A stretch of 26,402 nt of DNA from an uncultured Flavobacteriaceae bacterium (GTDB lineage: Bacteria > Bacteroidota > Bacteroidia > Flavobacteriales > Flavobacteriaceae), in contig CAJXEG010000002.1 in assembly GCA_913052425.1 (NCBI GenBank), positions 1 through 26,402 on the forward strand. The letters run 5' to 3'. The notes beneath the pieces were generated by a model, which made no database searches, had not been told where the DNA came from, and worked only from the letters and a program-made list of their open reading frames with translations. The position numbers and the translations under genes were made by a program. Positions 16,204-24,759 of this stretch are shown in pieces. Every line of letters begins with the position of its first letter. Position 1 is the first letter of the stretch.

Positions 16204-18258
16204 ATGTCCTCGCAGCCAAAAAGATATACTGTTACTGCTGCTTTACCCTATACCAACGGCCCTATCCATATTGGCCATCTGGCCGGAGTTTATGTTCCTG
16301 CAGATATATATGTACGCTACCTCAGGCTGAGAAAAAGGGATGTGGCCTTTATCTGTGGGAGCGACGAACACGGAGTAGCAATAGCGATCAAAGCTAAAAA
16401 AGAAGGAAAAACACCGCAACAGGTGATTGATCATTACGATCAAATCATCCGTGAGGCTTTTAACAATTTTGGTATTTCATTTGACAATTACTCCCGTACT
16501 TCGAGGGCAGTACACCACCAAACGGCAGGAGAAATTTTCAAACAATTGGATGAACAGGGTCAATTTTTGGTCAAAGAAACTGAGCAATTGTATGATCCAG
16601 AGGCCAAAGCCTTTTTGGCCGACCGATTTGTCACCGGGACCTGTCCGATTTGTCAAAATACAGAAGCCTACGGTGACCAATGTGAATCCTGTGGAAGCTC
16701 ACTCAGTGCAACGGATCTAATACAGCCCAAATCTACCCTTTCGGGCAGTGTTCCTGAATTTAAAAAAACCAAACATTGGTTTTTGCCCCTCGACCAACAC
16801 GAGGCCTTTATTGAGGAGTGGATACTGAAAGGGCATAAAAAGGATTGGAAACCCAATGTTTACGGACAGGTCAAATCCTGGATCGACAATGGCTTGCAAG
16901 CCCGAGCGGTCACTCGAGACCTGGACTGGGGCATCCCTGTGCCTGTGGATGGTGGCGCTGGAAAAGTGCTCTATGTTTGGTTTGATGCTCCCATTGGCTA
17001 TATTTCCTCCACCAAGGAATGGGCCCAAAAGAAAAACATCGATTGGGAACCCTATTGGAAATCTGAAAACACCCAATTGGTACACTTTATCGGAAAAGAC
17101 AATATTGTTTTTCATTGTATTATTTTCCCTATCATACTCAAAAATACAGGAACCTATATCCTTCCTGAAAATGTTCCAGCCAATGAATTCCTCAATCTGG
17201 AGGGTAATAAAATTTCCACTTCCAAAAATTGGGCAGTGTGGTTGCACGAGTATTTGGAGGACTTTCCCGACAAACAAGATGTGTTGCGATATGCGTTGAC
17301 CGCCAATGCTCCTGAAACCAAAGACAACGATTTTACGTGGAAAGAATTCCAAACCCGAAACAACAGTGAATTGGTGGCCATCTTTGGTAATTTCATCAAT
17401 CGGGTGATGGTACTGACACAAAAATACTACAACGGAAAAGTCCCTTCGATGGGTGAGTTGAATGCTGCCGATCAAGCTGCTTTGACAAAAATGAAAGAAT
17501 TTTCATCCCTGATGGAAAAGGAAATTGAGAACTACCATTTCCGAGCCTACAGTCAGGAAGTGATGAATCTGGCGCGATTGGGTAATAAGTATTTGGCGGA
17601 TCAAGAGCCTTGGAAATTAATTAAGACTGATCCAGAGCGGGTAGAAGCCATTATGTTCACTGCCCTACAAATCTCTGCAGGACTGAGTATCCTCAGTGAA
17701 CCCTTGCTTCCATTTACGGCCCAAAAGATGATGGATATGCTTCAGCTTAAAGCTACTTGGGAAGATGTAATCAGCGAGGAACCACTTTTGGTTCCCGGAC
17801 ATCTTCTCCAAAAATCCCAATTGCTTTTTGAAAAAATTGAAGAGGAGGCCATTGAAAAACAATTGCAAAAATTAAAGAACAATCTATCCCATGAAAACCA
17901 AAAAAATAAAGTGGAGGAGGCACCTAAAGAGATGATTTCTTTCGACGATTTTACAAAAATGGACCTCAAGACGGGAACCATACTCGAGGCAGAAAAAATG
18001 ACCAAGACCAAAAAGCTTTTGGTATTGAAAGTGGACTTGGGCCACGAGCAAAGAAACATAGTTTCGGGGATTGCAGAAAGTTACCAGCCCGAAGAAGTGG
18101 TAGGCAAAAAAGTAACGGTCTTGACCAACCTTCAACCCAGAGCCATCCGCGGTGTAGAAAGTCAAGGAATGCTATTGATGGCAGAGGATCAAGACGGGCG
18201 ATTGATTTTTATCTCCCCAGAGGACGATAATACCCCAAGTGGTTTGACCATCAGGTAA
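16204..18258 (+). CDS. metG: Methionyl-tRNA synthetase with C-terminal tRNA-binding domain
   Basis: A 684-residue class I synthetase that charges tRNA-Met. It shows the HIGH motif (22-25), a zinc-binding knuckle with CPIC and CESCG cysteine pairs near 143-163, and the KMSKS loop as KISTS (336-340). The anticodon-binding helical domain follows. Residues about 578-684 form an EMAP-II/Trbp111-like OB fold ([16 protein letters not shown] ... [15 protein letters not shown]) that gives tRNA binding and dimerisation. Length agrees with the long E. coli-type enzyme. ATG at 16204 is supported by an A-rich leader and a TATTTTTG element 13 bases upstream. The deacetylase-fold gene follows after 9 bases, probably on the same transcript. 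It is divergent from the broken yraN. Confidence 0.97.
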   Translation: MSSQPKRYTVTAALPYTNGPIHIGHLAGVYVPADIYVRYLRLRKRDVAFICGSDEHGVAIAIKAKKEGKTPQQVIDHYDQIIREAFNNFGISFDNYSRTSRAVHHQTAGEIFKQLDEQGQFLVKETEQLYDPEAKAFLADRFVTGTCPICQNTEAYGDQCESCGSSLSATDLIQPKSTLSGSVPEFKKTKHWFLPLDQHEAFIEEWILKGHKKDWKPNVYGQVKSWIDNGLQARAVTRDLDWGIPVPVDGGAGKVLYVWFDAPIGYISSTKEWAQKKNIDWEPYWKSENTQLVHFIGKDNIVFHCIIFPIILKNTGTYILPENVPANEFLNLEGNKISTSKNWAVWLHEYLEDFPDKQDVLRYALTANAPETKDNDFTWKEFQTRNNSELVAIFGNFINRVMVLTQKYYNGKVPSMGELNAADQAALTKMKEFSSLMEKEIENYHFRAYSQEVMNLARLGNKYLADQEPWKLIKTDPERVEAIMFTALQISAGLSILSEPLLPFTAQKMMDMLQLKATWEDVISEEPLLVPGHLLQKSQLLFEKIEEEAIEKQLQKLKNNLSHENQKNKVEEAPKEMISFDDFTKMDLKTGTILEAEKMTKTKKLLVLKVDLGHEQRNIVSGIAESYQPEEVVGKKVTVLTNLQPRAIRGVESQGMLLMAEDQDGRLIFISPEDDNTPSGLTIR

Positions 18259-18267
18259 GTACGCCCT

Positions 18268-19167
18268 GTGATAGCTGTTGCTTTTGATCCCATTTATGTA
18301 CTGCCACTTCCCGAAAACCACAGGTTTCCTATGGAAAAATACGACCTACTGCCCAAGCAATTGGTGCACGAGGGCACCTGTGATCCAGACGATTTTTTTT
18401 CACCCCAAACCCTTGATGAACATATCGTAAAAGCCATTCACCAAAAAGACTACGTAAACCGCCTGAAGCGCATGGATCTCAACCGATCGGAGGTAAGGAA
18501 AATAGGATTTCCCATTTCCCAACAATTGGTGGAAAGAGAATTTATCATCGCCGGAGGAACCCTAGAAGGAGCATTGAAATCATTGCAAGAGGGAATCTCT
18601 TTTAACATTGCCGGAGGAACCCATCACGCCTATTCTAACCATGGCGAAGCTTTTTGTATGCTAAATGACCAAGCCATCGCTGCACGATACCTATTGGATC
18701 ACCAACATGCCAAAAAGATTTTGATCATAGACTTGGATGTTCACCAAGGTAATGGCACCGCAGAAATCTTTAAAAAAGAAGATCGGGTATTTACCTTTTC
18801 GATACACGGCCAAAAAAACTATCCTTTTAGAAAAGAACAAAGTGATTGGGACATTCCGCTAGAGGACAAAACCGGAGATGATGTTTATTTGAATGTATTG
18901 AACGATACCCTGCCACGACTTTTTGAGCGTGTAGATCCTGACTTTGTGTTTTACCTTTCGGGGGTGGATGTACTGGCCACAGATCGATTGGGCCGATTGG
19001 GTATGAGCTTAGAGGGTTGTAAACAAAGGGATGAGCAAGTGTTGGAATTTTGCCAAAAACGTTCCTTACCCATTCAGTGCAGTATGGGCGGAGGTTATTC
19101 CAAAGACATCAAACTGATCATCGAGGCACATGCGAATACCTACCGGGTGGCACAGCGTATTTTTTAA
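18268..19167 (+). CDS. Histone deacetylase-fold (class IV-like) amidohydrolase
   Basis: A 299-residue arginase/deacetylase-fold enzyme. The paired active-site histidines are H119/H120 (AGGTHHAYSNHGEAFC), zinc ligands D157 and H159 (IDLDVHQGNG) and D239 (ATDRLGRLG), and the MGGGYSKDI end also fits. This pattern is closest to the bacterial HDAC11-like class. Members remove acyl groups from lysines or small amines such as polyamines; the substrate cannot be told. The start is GTG at 18268, 9 bases after the metG stop, which gives the normal N-terminus IAVAFDPIYVLPLP. Its stop overlaps the converging CBS gene inside TTAA. Confidence 0.9.
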   Translation: MIAVAFDPIYVLPLPENHRFPMEKYDLLPKQLVHEGTCDPDDFFSPQTLDEHIVKAIHQKDYVNRLKRMDLNRSEVRKIGFPISQQLVEREFIIAGGTLEGALKSLQEGISFNIAGGTHHAYSNHGEAFCMLNDQAIAARYLLDHQHAKKILIIDLDVHQGNGTAEIFKKEDRVFTFSIHGQKNYPFRKEQSDWDIPLEDKTGDDVYLNVLNDTLPRLFERVDPDFVFYLSGVDVLATDRLGRLGMSLEGCKQRDEQVLEFCQKRSLPIQCSMGGGYSKDIKLIIEAHANTYRVAQRIF

Positions 19168-19628
19168 CGCCAGGTCTGACTTTTCACATTGAGGGTGGCC
19201 ACTACGATGTCCTTTCGGCTGATTTGTCCGACCAATCGATTTTTGTCCAAAACGGGAAAACGTCTTCTGGTGGTTTTAAAAAACATAGATGCTGCCTCGA
19301 AAATGGTCTTATTGGCATCGATGGTATCCACCTCGGAAGTCATAAAATGAGCGACGGTCTTGTCGAGAATGGGCAAATTAAAATAGCGACTATCTGAAAT
19401 TTCTTTCATACAATCTGCCTCTGAAATTACCCCAATCAATTTACCGGTATTATCCACCACGGGCCCCCCAGAGATACGGTATTTGATGAATTTTTTCATG
19501 ACCTCGTGAATGGATTGATCTTGATTGAAAACAACCAAATCGCGGGTCATAATATCAGACACCAATAAAGTTTTGTTTGATTTTTTGGAGCGGGTCGCTC
19601 TTTCTCCTTGAAAGCTTTTTATCGGCAT
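19164..19628 (-). CDS. Tandem CBS-domain protein
   Basis: A 154-residue protein made almost wholly of two CBS motifs (about residues 22-78 and 90-147): VSDIMTRDLVVFNQDQSI with VVDNTGKLIGVISEAD, then VAHFMTSEVDTIDANKTI with VLDKNRLVGQISRKDI. A basic tail (GERATRSKKSNK) precedes them. CBS pairs bind adenine nucleotides such as AMP, ATP or cyclic di-AMP and act as energy or signal sensors; no effector domain is attached, so its target is unknown. It starts with ATG at 19628, divergent from the SDR-like gene across 101 bases, and converges with the deacetylase gene, sharing TTAA for both stops. Confidence 0.9.
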   Translation of the reverse strand: MPIKSFQGERATRSKKSNKTLLVSDIMTRDLVVFNQDQSIHEVMKKFIKYRISGGPVVDNTGKLIGVISEADCMKEISDSRYFNLPILDKTVAHFMTSEVDTIDANKTIFEAASMFFKTTRRRFPVLDKNRLVGQISRKDIVVATLNVKSQTWR

Positions 19629-19729
19629 AACTCATTGTATTTGTATCTCTTAAGATAGTGATTTTTAGAATATCATTTAATATTTTTGATGAGTATCTTT
19701 ATAAAAGCTCAAACAAAAACCAAGGGGCA

Positions 19730-20539
19730 ATGAATAGAATTGGGATATTGGGTAGTGGATGGTTGGGCTTTGCCTTGGCAAAAGAAGCCCAAAAAAAGGG
19801 CCATAAAGTCAAGCTGACAACGACAACCGAAGGAAAGGTAGACCTACTACAGAGGCAAGGATTCCTGGCGCAGTTCTTAAAACTAAGCGAATCGTCCGCA
19901 GTGGGAGAACTCGATTTTTTCGAAGGTATTGATGCACTGGTGATCACCATCCCACCGGGTTTGAGAAATAATCCCCAACGCAACTATATAGGGCTAACAG
20001 AGCAAATCATTGAAAAAACCGAATCGCACAAAATTCAAAGGGTATTGTTTACCAGCAGTACTTCTGTATATGGTTTTCAAGAGGGAATTATCACCGAATC
20101 AAGTAAGTTATTGGGGGATACCACTTCTGCAAAACAAATCATGGCTGTGGAGCAAAGGCTAATAAAAAATGAAAATTTTGAAAGCTGTATTGTTCGATTG
20201 GGGGGCTTGCTGGGGCCCGATCGTCATCCCATTTTCACTTTGAGTGGTAAAAAAAATCTCCCCAACCCACAGTCCCCAATCAATTTTATCCACCAAAAAG
20301 ATGCTGTAGACATTCTCCTACAAATACTCGAAAATTGGAAAGGGGATCAAACTTTTAATGCCGTAACCCCCTTTCACCCTTCACGAAAAGAATATTATGA
20401 GCAGATGGCAAAAATCGCCCAACTGCCTCCCCCAACATTTGAACAAAATGGAGCCATTAGAGGGATCATCAGTTCCGAGAAAGTAGTTGGTGAACTGAGT
20501 TGTCAATTCACGGTGAAAAACTTGTTAATATTAAATTAG
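19730..20539 (+). CDS. NAD(P)-binding extended-SDR (YeeZ-like) protein
   Basis: A 269-residue Rossmann-fold protein. The nucleotide loop GILGSGWLG (5-13) is at the very N-terminus, and the strand FTSSTSVYG (107-115) matches the catalytic Ser/Thr and Tyr region of NAD-dependent epimerases. The usual YxxxK is not obvious; TSAKQIMAVEQ stands at that place, as in YeeZ-type proteins. A C-terminal block INFIHQKDAVDILLQIL is the typical extended-SDR tail. ATG at 19730 is chosen over an in-frame ATG at 19658 because the Rossmann strand starts directly after it. TATTTTTG at 19681-19688 or TATCTTTA at 19694-19701 may be its -7 element. The substrate is unknown. Confidence 0.85.
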   Translation: MNRIGILGSGWLGFALAKEAQKKGHKVKLTTTTEGKVDLLQRQGFLAQFLKLSESSAVGELDFFEGIDALVITIPPGLRNNPQRNYIGLTEQIIEKTESHKIQRVLFTSSTSVYGFQEGIITESSKLLGDTTSAKQIMAVEQRLIKNENFESCIVRLGGLLGPDRHPIFTLSGKKNLPNPQSPINFIHQKDAVDILLQILENWKGDQTFNAVTPFHPSRKEYYEQMAKIAQLPPPTFEQNGAIRGIISSEKVVGELSCQFTVKNLLILN

Positions 20540-20591
20540 GGGGTGAATCTTGCTTGGCCTATTTAATGATTAAGTTTATGAAAATTAGATT

Positions 20592-21044
20592 TTGTCAGGT
20601 TCATCAGAATATATCGCTGTACTTAAGAAAATTCTTAACCTTCTCAAGAATTCTAAGTTGGAGTATTTAAAGGCTTCGGATGAGTGTAATCTCTCAAAGG
20701 ACAAGCGGCATTTAAATCTACAATCTACCCTGAGAAATCGCTATTTTCAGGATGTGACCAAGTTATTGAGGTCCCTCAATGTCGAGGTGGAAAGTCTGGT
20801 CATCCATCGACTCAACTTTGAACAGATGGTCATTTCCTCCATCAAGAAATCCAATCACACCCATTTGCATAAATGCGTAGAATACGACCAAAAGCTATTG
20901 GCTTTGTATGATAAAGCCCTAGCCCTTGATCCCAGTGCCTCCTTTTTGAAAAACCAACAAGAAAACGTTTCTGAATCTGTTTCTGAGGGTATTTATTTCC
21001 TAGAAAATGCCGGTATTATTTTAGAATCTTCAAAATTAGGTTGA
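20592..21044 (+). CDS. DUF2383-like (PA2169 family) four-helix protein
   Basis: A 150-residue all-helical protein. The pattern LKKILNLLKNSKLEYLKASDEC, LRNRYFQDVTKLLRSLN and YDQKLLALYDKAL resembles the DUF2383/PA2169 family of ferritin-like four-helix bundles, sometimes linked to stress response. No metal-ligand set is evident. The only start that keeps the first helix is TTG at 20592, as an in-frame TAG lies two codons upstream. It begins 52 bases after the SDR-like gene. Its last 52 bases overlap the converging lipoprotein gene on the other strand. The family link is by pattern only. Confidence 0.65.
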   Translation: MSGSSEYIAVLKKILNLLKNSKLEYLKASDECNLSKDKRHLNLQSTLRNRYFQDVTKLLRSLNVEVESLVIHRLNFEQMVISSIKKSNHTHLHKCVEYDQKLLALYDKALALDPSASFLKNQQENVSESVSEGIYFLENAGIILESSKLG

Positions 21045-21559
21045 CCCACTCCAAGGATGTCAAGTTGTATTTTGTTATCTTCTGCCATACTGATCATCCT
21101 CTTCAACAAAATATTGTACTCTAAATAAAGTTCATTTAGTGATTGATTGAGTTTTTTATTTTGTTTGTTGGCTGCATAAAAATGACATTTGATGATTTGG
21201 GTTTGTACCACTTTTATTCTGCTGTAGATGGGAAGTTTATCGAATTCTTCCGGAAAAGGAGATTTTAATAAAGAGCTGGTGGTTTTGTAAAGTTCAGAGA
21301 TAAAAGTCATAATGCCCGCCGGGTTGAGTTTGGAGATGTCCTCCATGGCATCTTTGAATTTTTTGAATTGAGTCCACTGATTGATATTGTTTTCTTCAAT
21401 AAATTCAGGCGTAAGTTGGGTGAGTTGGGCGGCATGACCGGGTGCGTCAATCGTTAATTTTTCCTGCGTTTTATCTGCGGTTTGTTGAGTGTCGGATTTT
21501 TTTTCTTGGCAAGAAAAAAAGCAAACGATCACTAGAACTATAGAAAAATAACGCAGCAT
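20993..21559 (-). CDS. Lipoprotein of unknown function, in carotenoid operon
   Basis: A 188-residue protein with a clear lipoprotein signal: MLRY, then a hydrophobic run ending in FFSC (Cys17), then a charged linker (EKKSDTQQTADKTQEK). The mature part is soluble and helical, with no motif I recognise. ATG at 21559 is chosen because it begins the signal; upstream in-frame codons would read back into cruF. It follows cruF by 11 bases and is likely the last gene of the crtA-crtD-cruF transcript. Its 3' end overlaps the convergent DUF2383-like gene by 52 bases. A role in carotenoid handling is possible only from position. Confidence 0.75.
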   Translation of the reverse strand: MLRYFSIVLVIVCFFSCQEKKSDTQQTADKTQEKLTIDAPGHAAQLTQLTPEFIEENNINQWTQFKKFKDAMEDISKLNPAGIMTFISELYKTTSSLLKSPFPEEFDKLPIYSRIKVVQTQIIKCHFYAANKQNKKLNQSLNELYLEYNILLKRMISMAEDNKIQLDILGVGQPNFEDSKIIPAFSRK

Positions 21560-21570
21560 GAAATAAAAAT

Positions 21571-22221
21571 TTAAATACCTATGGTGGTTTGCTTGATTAA
21601 AAGAATCGTAAAAAAAATAATTTGTAAAAGATACAACTGATGGGGGAACCATCCCTGTACCGAAACTCTAAAGTAATGAAAAATTGATTGTAAAAACAGC
21701 GCCACAGCTGTCCAACCGATATAGTTTTGAAGTGGTGCCTCTCCCCCATCAAAAACCCAAAAATCCAATACCGGAGCAATGGGTTCGATCAATAGGTCGA
21801 GAAAAATCATCAAACCAACGCCAATGACAGTGCGCATAAAAAAGTTTTGATAAAACTGCTGTGCGATGGCGCCTGTAATGATGGTTAATAAAGCCCAGTT
21901 GACTCCAATGAGTAAAGGAACACCAAAGAATTTTAAACCCAGAGCATCTCCGTATTGGTAATCTCCAAAGATCCAACCCCATTGTACGCCCAAAATTTCG
22001 GTAATCATCCCGGTCAAAAAACCCAAAACAACCATTGGAAAAAACCATTTATGCCCGTTGCAATTGATCAGTAAGAGTACAAAATTGATCGATAAGTTGA
22101 GTGGGGTGGCCGAAATGAACCACTCAGAATTACCGTAAAGTATGCCCAAAATTCCACTGATGTGAAACAACCAAATGACGGCAATGGAAATGTTTTCACT
22201 GTTTAGTTTGACTGGAATCAT
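21571..22221 (-). CDS. cruF: CruF-like carotenoid 1',2'-hydratase (DUF422)
   Basis: A 216-residue integral membrane protein with about 6-7 spans. The block EILGVQWGWIFGDYQYGDAL followed by FGVPLLIGVNWAL is the DUF422/CruF signature, and LIEPIAPVLDFWVF is the second conserved block. CruF adds water to the 1',2' double bond of the acyclic end of gamma-carotene-like or lycopene-like carotenoids, making the 1'-hydroxy group. In Bacteroidota it works with CrtD, which then makes the 3',4' double bond; crtD is the gene directly upstream, 8 bases away. Length is at the short end for the family. It acts in the inner membrane. Confidence 0.88.
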   Translation of the reverse strand: MIPVKLNSENISIAVIWLFHISGILGILYGNSEWFISATPLNLSINFVLLLINCNGHKWFFPMVVLGFLTGMITEILGVQWGWIFGDYQYGDALGLKFFGVPLLIGVNWALLTIITGAIAQQFYQNFFMRTVIGVGLMIFLDLLIEPIAPVLDFWVFDGGEAPLQNYIGWTAVALFLQSIFHYFRVSVQGWFPHQLYLLQIIFFTILLIKQTTIGI

Positions 22222-22229
22222 CTTTAACT

Positions 22230-23690
22230 TTAGGGTATTAAATCAGCAGCGATCTTGGCGGAGAGCAAACACAAGGGGATGCCACCACCGGGATGTACAC
22301 TCCCGCCACAAAAATATAAATTTTTGATCTTGGAACTGAAATTGGGATGCCTCAAGAAAGCGGCCATCTTATCGTTGCTGGAGCTGCCGTACAAGGCGCC
22401 CAAGTAGGAGGATGTTTTTTGTTCAATCAGTGGAGGGGTCAAAACTTCTTCTTCCTGAATCAAAGCGTTCAAATCCACCTTGAGGATGCGATTGAGTTTC
22501 GCAATGGTTTTTTCTCTCAGCTTGTTTTTTATTTGATCCCAATCCTGACCGTGGTCTGCCGGAGAGTTGATCATCACAAACCAGTTCTCTCCTCCTTTAG
22601 GAGCATCTGTTGGAACATCTTTAGAAGTAATGTTGACATAGACCGTAAAATCGTCACTGGGTTTTTTCTGATTAAAGATGGCCTCAAATTCTGATTTATA
22701 GTCCTGAGAAAAAAATATGTTGTGTAAATCGAGTTGATCAAAGATCCTATTGATGCCCCAATAAAAAATGACCGCTGAGCTGGAGCGTTCTTGACTTAAA
22801 ATCCTTTCGGGGGCTTTGGTGCCTTTAAGAAGGTTTTTGTAGGTGGGGAAAACATCCATATTGGAGAGGACAATGTCGGCCATGAAGCTTTGGTCATTGG
22901 TTTTGACCCCGATGGCCTTTCCTCTTTCCACAAGGATTTGATTGACTTTTTTACCCAGATGAAAAGTGACCCCCTTTCTTTTTGCCAATTCAAAAAGGGA
23001 TTGGGTGATTTGTTCCATTCCTCCGTCAGGTACAAAAGTTCCGTACTCCTGTTCCAAGTGCTGTACCAATGTCATGATGCCCGGGGTTTGATAGGGTGAG
23101 GAACCGTTGTAGGTGGCATAGCGGTCGTAAATCTGCACCAAATGGGGTTCCTTAAGCTGAGCTGCATTGACGGAGTGCAAATTTTGGTTGATTTCGTAGC
23201 TACTGAGATTGAGTAGGGCCTTGAGGGTTTTTACATTCAAAAACCCTTTGAGTTTGTGCAGGGATTGTTCCAAAAACAAAGGGGCGGTTAAATCGAATTT
23301 TTTCTTGGCGCGCTTGAGGTATTCTTCCAATACATCAGCTTTTACCCCCAATTTTTTTTGGACTTCTTCCAAAAAAAGTTTTGGGTCGGCATAGGCGGTA
23401 ATCTGTGTTTGATCCTCCCAAAAATACTGGCAGGCGATTTTTTTCTTTTGATAAGTAAAAAAATCGCTGGCTTTCTCATCGTGAAGTTCAAACAATTCGG
23501 TGACATATTGCGGCATGGTAAAAAGGGAGGGGCCGGCATCGAAACGATACTCCCCTAGGCTAAAAGCACTGAGTTTTCCTCCCGGGTAGTCATTGGCCTC
23601 AAAAATGGTGACCTGATAGCCTTTTTTCGACAAACGCAAAGCCGCTGCAATTCCAGCAATTCCTGCACCTATAACAACTGCTGTTTTCAT
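22230..23690 (-). CDS. crtD: CrtD-like hydroxycarotenoid 3,4-desaturase
   Basis: A 486-residue FAD enzyme of the phytoene-desaturase family. It has the dinucleotide motif VVIGAGIAGIAAAL (5-18) followed by FEANDYPGGKLS, and the C-terminal FAD block CGGSVHPGGGIPLCLLSAKI. The normal length is about 490-510 residues. It is assigned CrtD, not CrtI, because it lies between crtA and cruF, because a second desaturase start with the CrtI-like N-terminus (FEKNSTPGGRAR, GPSWYWMP) opens at 26189, and because this one has the GPSLFTMPQ variant. CrtD desaturates C3'-C4' next to a 1'-hydroxy group. Its ATG overlaps the crtA stop by 4 bases (ATGA), indicating coupled translation. Confidence 0.85.
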   Translation of the reverse strand: MKTAVVIGAGIAGIAAALRLSKKGYQVTIFEANDYPGGKLSAFSLGEYRFDAGPSLFTMPQYVTELFELHDEKASDFFTYQKKKIACQYFWEDQTQITAYADPKLFLEEVQKKLGVKADVLEEYLKRAKKKFDLTAPLFLEQSLHKLKGFLNVKTLKALLNLSSYEINQNLHSVNAAQLKEPHLVQIYDRYATYNGSSPYQTPGIMTLVQHLEQEYGTFVPDGGMEQITQSLFELAKRKGVTFHLGKKVNQILVERGKAIGVKTNDQSFMADIVLSNMDVFPTYKNLLKGTKAPERILSQERSSSAVIFYWGINRIFDQLDLHNIFFSQDYKSEFEAIFNQKKPSDDFTVYVNITSKDVPTDAPKGGENWFVMINSPADHGQDWDQIKNKLREKTIAKLNRILKVDLNALIQEEEVLTPPLIEQKTSSYLGALYGSSSNDKMAAFLRHPNFSSKIKNLYFCGGSVHPGGGIPLCLLSAKIAADLIP

Positions 23691-24382
23691 TTTTTGGATG
23701 GAATAGATTCAATAAATCCGGTGTCAGACAGTAGGTGAAAACGGGCAAAAAGGTCTTCACTGTACCACTTTTGACTTCTGGTTTTTTTGATAATTTTGGC
23801 GTGGGTTTGATCGCGGTAGGCAAATTGTTTGACGGCCTCAAAACTGTCCCAAAGACTGAGAGTCGCTTGTTGGACAAAGGGCCACTCTCCTATGCCCTTG
23901 AAGTACTGAACACCTACGGCATTTTCTATGGCTGCACTGGCAGGAGGCACGGATTTCCAAAAGGCAAAGAGTCGAGAAGGCCTAAGGGTAGCCCGCGTAA
24001 TCACCGCAACAGGCAATCCGGAATCGTTGGTCGGTACTTCTTGTTCTGGGAAGGGGTTTTGTCCACTCCACAAACCATGACTTTTTACGGGCAACATTTT
24101 GATGGTTCTAAAGGAGGAGGATTTTTGATAATAGTTTTGGATGAGGGCGTTGTGCTTCAAAAAATCATCGGCCGATTTTTGGTTGTCCCAGACCCCCATA
24201 AAGGCGTAAGTTCCAAAATCCGGCCAAAGACTGAAACCATTTCCACCACCGGTACCCATGAGTTTGAAAAACTTAAGCCCTTCCTTTTGTTGAAGTTTTG
24301 ATGGGGCAAGACCCATTTGGGCGAAAGCCCAGCCTTTGTTTTTACGAAATTTAAAAAAAGTAATGGTCGTCAACCCTTCCAT
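23687..24382 (-). CDS. crtA: CrtA-like spheroidene monooxygenase family protein
   Basis: A 231-residue protein of the CrtA family. QMGLAPSKLQQKEGLKFFKL with TGGGNGFSLWPDFGTYAFMGVW, and later GIGEWPFVQQATLSLWDSFEAVKQFAYR, match the two conserved halves of spheroidene monooxygenase, a heme-type oxygenase that adds a 2-keto group to 1-methoxy- or 1-hydroxy-carotenoids. Linkage to crtD and cruF fits this order of reactions: hydration, 3',4'-desaturation, then C-2' oxidation. It is the first gene of the minus-strand operon. Just upstream lies a strong terminator-like hairpin pointing into the gene. The family is well supported; the actual product in this organism is inferred. Confidence 0.85.
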   Translation of the reverse strand: MEGLTTITFFKFRKNKGWAFAQMGLAPSKLQQKEGLKFFKLMGTGGGNGFSLWPDFGTYAFMGVWDNQKSADDFLKHNALIQNYYQKSSSFRTIKMLPVKSHGLWSGQNPFPEQEVPTNDSGLPVAVITRATLRPSRLFAFWKSVPPASAAIENAVGVQYFKGIGEWPFVQQATLSLWDSFEAVKQFAYRDQTHAKIIKKTRSQKWYSEDLFARFHLLSDTGFIESIPSKK

Positions 24383-24451
24383 CTAGATCATGATCATCCT
24401 ACAATACTAAATTAGGAAAAAACTCTGAAAAGCCGAGAAAAAATAGGGGTT

Positions 24452-24550
24452 AAAAAAAACGCCTCTGCTAGGATTTTAGAATTTGACTTTAGGAGATAGT
24501 AGTTGCAGAGGCGCTAATAAACCAAATTGAATTTAAACTGTTTAAAGATA
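24452..24550 (-). ncRNA. Candidate small RNA or leader with large-loop terminator hairpin
   Basis: On the minus strand a 9-bp perfect stem GCAGAGGCG/CGCCTCTGC (arms 24505-24513 and 24460-24468) encloses a 36-base loop and is followed by eight T (24452-24459), as in an intrinsic terminator. A -7-like TATCTTTA (24543-24550) upstream would start a transcript of about 85 bases that ends at the hairpin. No -33 element at the usual spacing is seen. The loop is pyrimidine-rich (contains CTATCTCCTAAAG) and has no obvious internal pairing. It could be an independent sRNA or an attenuator in the crtA leader, 70 bases ahead of the ATG. Confidence 0.4.
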
Positions 24551-24614
24551 TATAAAAAAACTTTAACAAAAAAAGGTTAAACAAAAAAAATGAAAATTTA
24601 GTTTTTCAGCCTCT

Positions 24615-24645
24615 TCTGGGGAGTCTTTGAATTTGATTATCTTTG
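24615..24645 (+). promoter_or_regulatory. Promoter of the small peptide and ion channel
   Basis: TATCTTTG (24638-24645) is a perfect -7 element, with TCTG (one mismatch to TTTG) exactly 19 bases upstream (24615-24618). It lies 21 bases before the ATG of the 28-residue peptide, leaving a short leader. Confidence 0.5.
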
Positions 24646-24666
24646 GCCAACTATATTTTAAAATTT

Positions 24667-24753
24667 ATGACACCTTCTTTTGTAGCTTTTGTGGTTATTG
24701 CCTCTATTGTAGGGGTAATGATCGGTATTTTCATCGACCTTTCTAAAAAGTAA
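24667..24753 (+). CDS. 28-residue single-span membrane peptide
   Basis: A short open frame from ATG at 24667 to TAA at 24751-24753 encodes 28 residues: MTPS, then one hydrophobic span rich in Val, Ile, Ala and Gly (FVAFVVIASIVGVMIGIFI), then DLSKK. It is preceded by a perfect -7 promoter element and ends 6 bases before the GTG of the potassium channel, so it is probably translated and coupled to the channel. The span contains small-x3-small spacing (A-S-x2-G, G-x3-G), which favours helix packing. No homologue is recognised. It is possibly a small channel partner or only a translated leader; this is inference. Confidence 0.5.
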   Translation: MTPSFVAFVVIASIVGVMIGIFIDLSKK

Positions 24754-24759
24754 TTGTCT

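Noticed and set aside
16717..17475. 252-residue open frame on the minus strand
   Set aside because: It is a shadow inside metG, whose frame is certain; the antisense product has no recognisable motif.
23735..24301. 188-residue open frame on the plus strand
   Set aside because: It is antisense to crtA; crtA has family motifs over its full length.
24562..24581. TTTAAC / GTTAAA inverted repeat
   Set aside because: Six A/T-rich base pairs around an A-run are expected by chance in such DNA.
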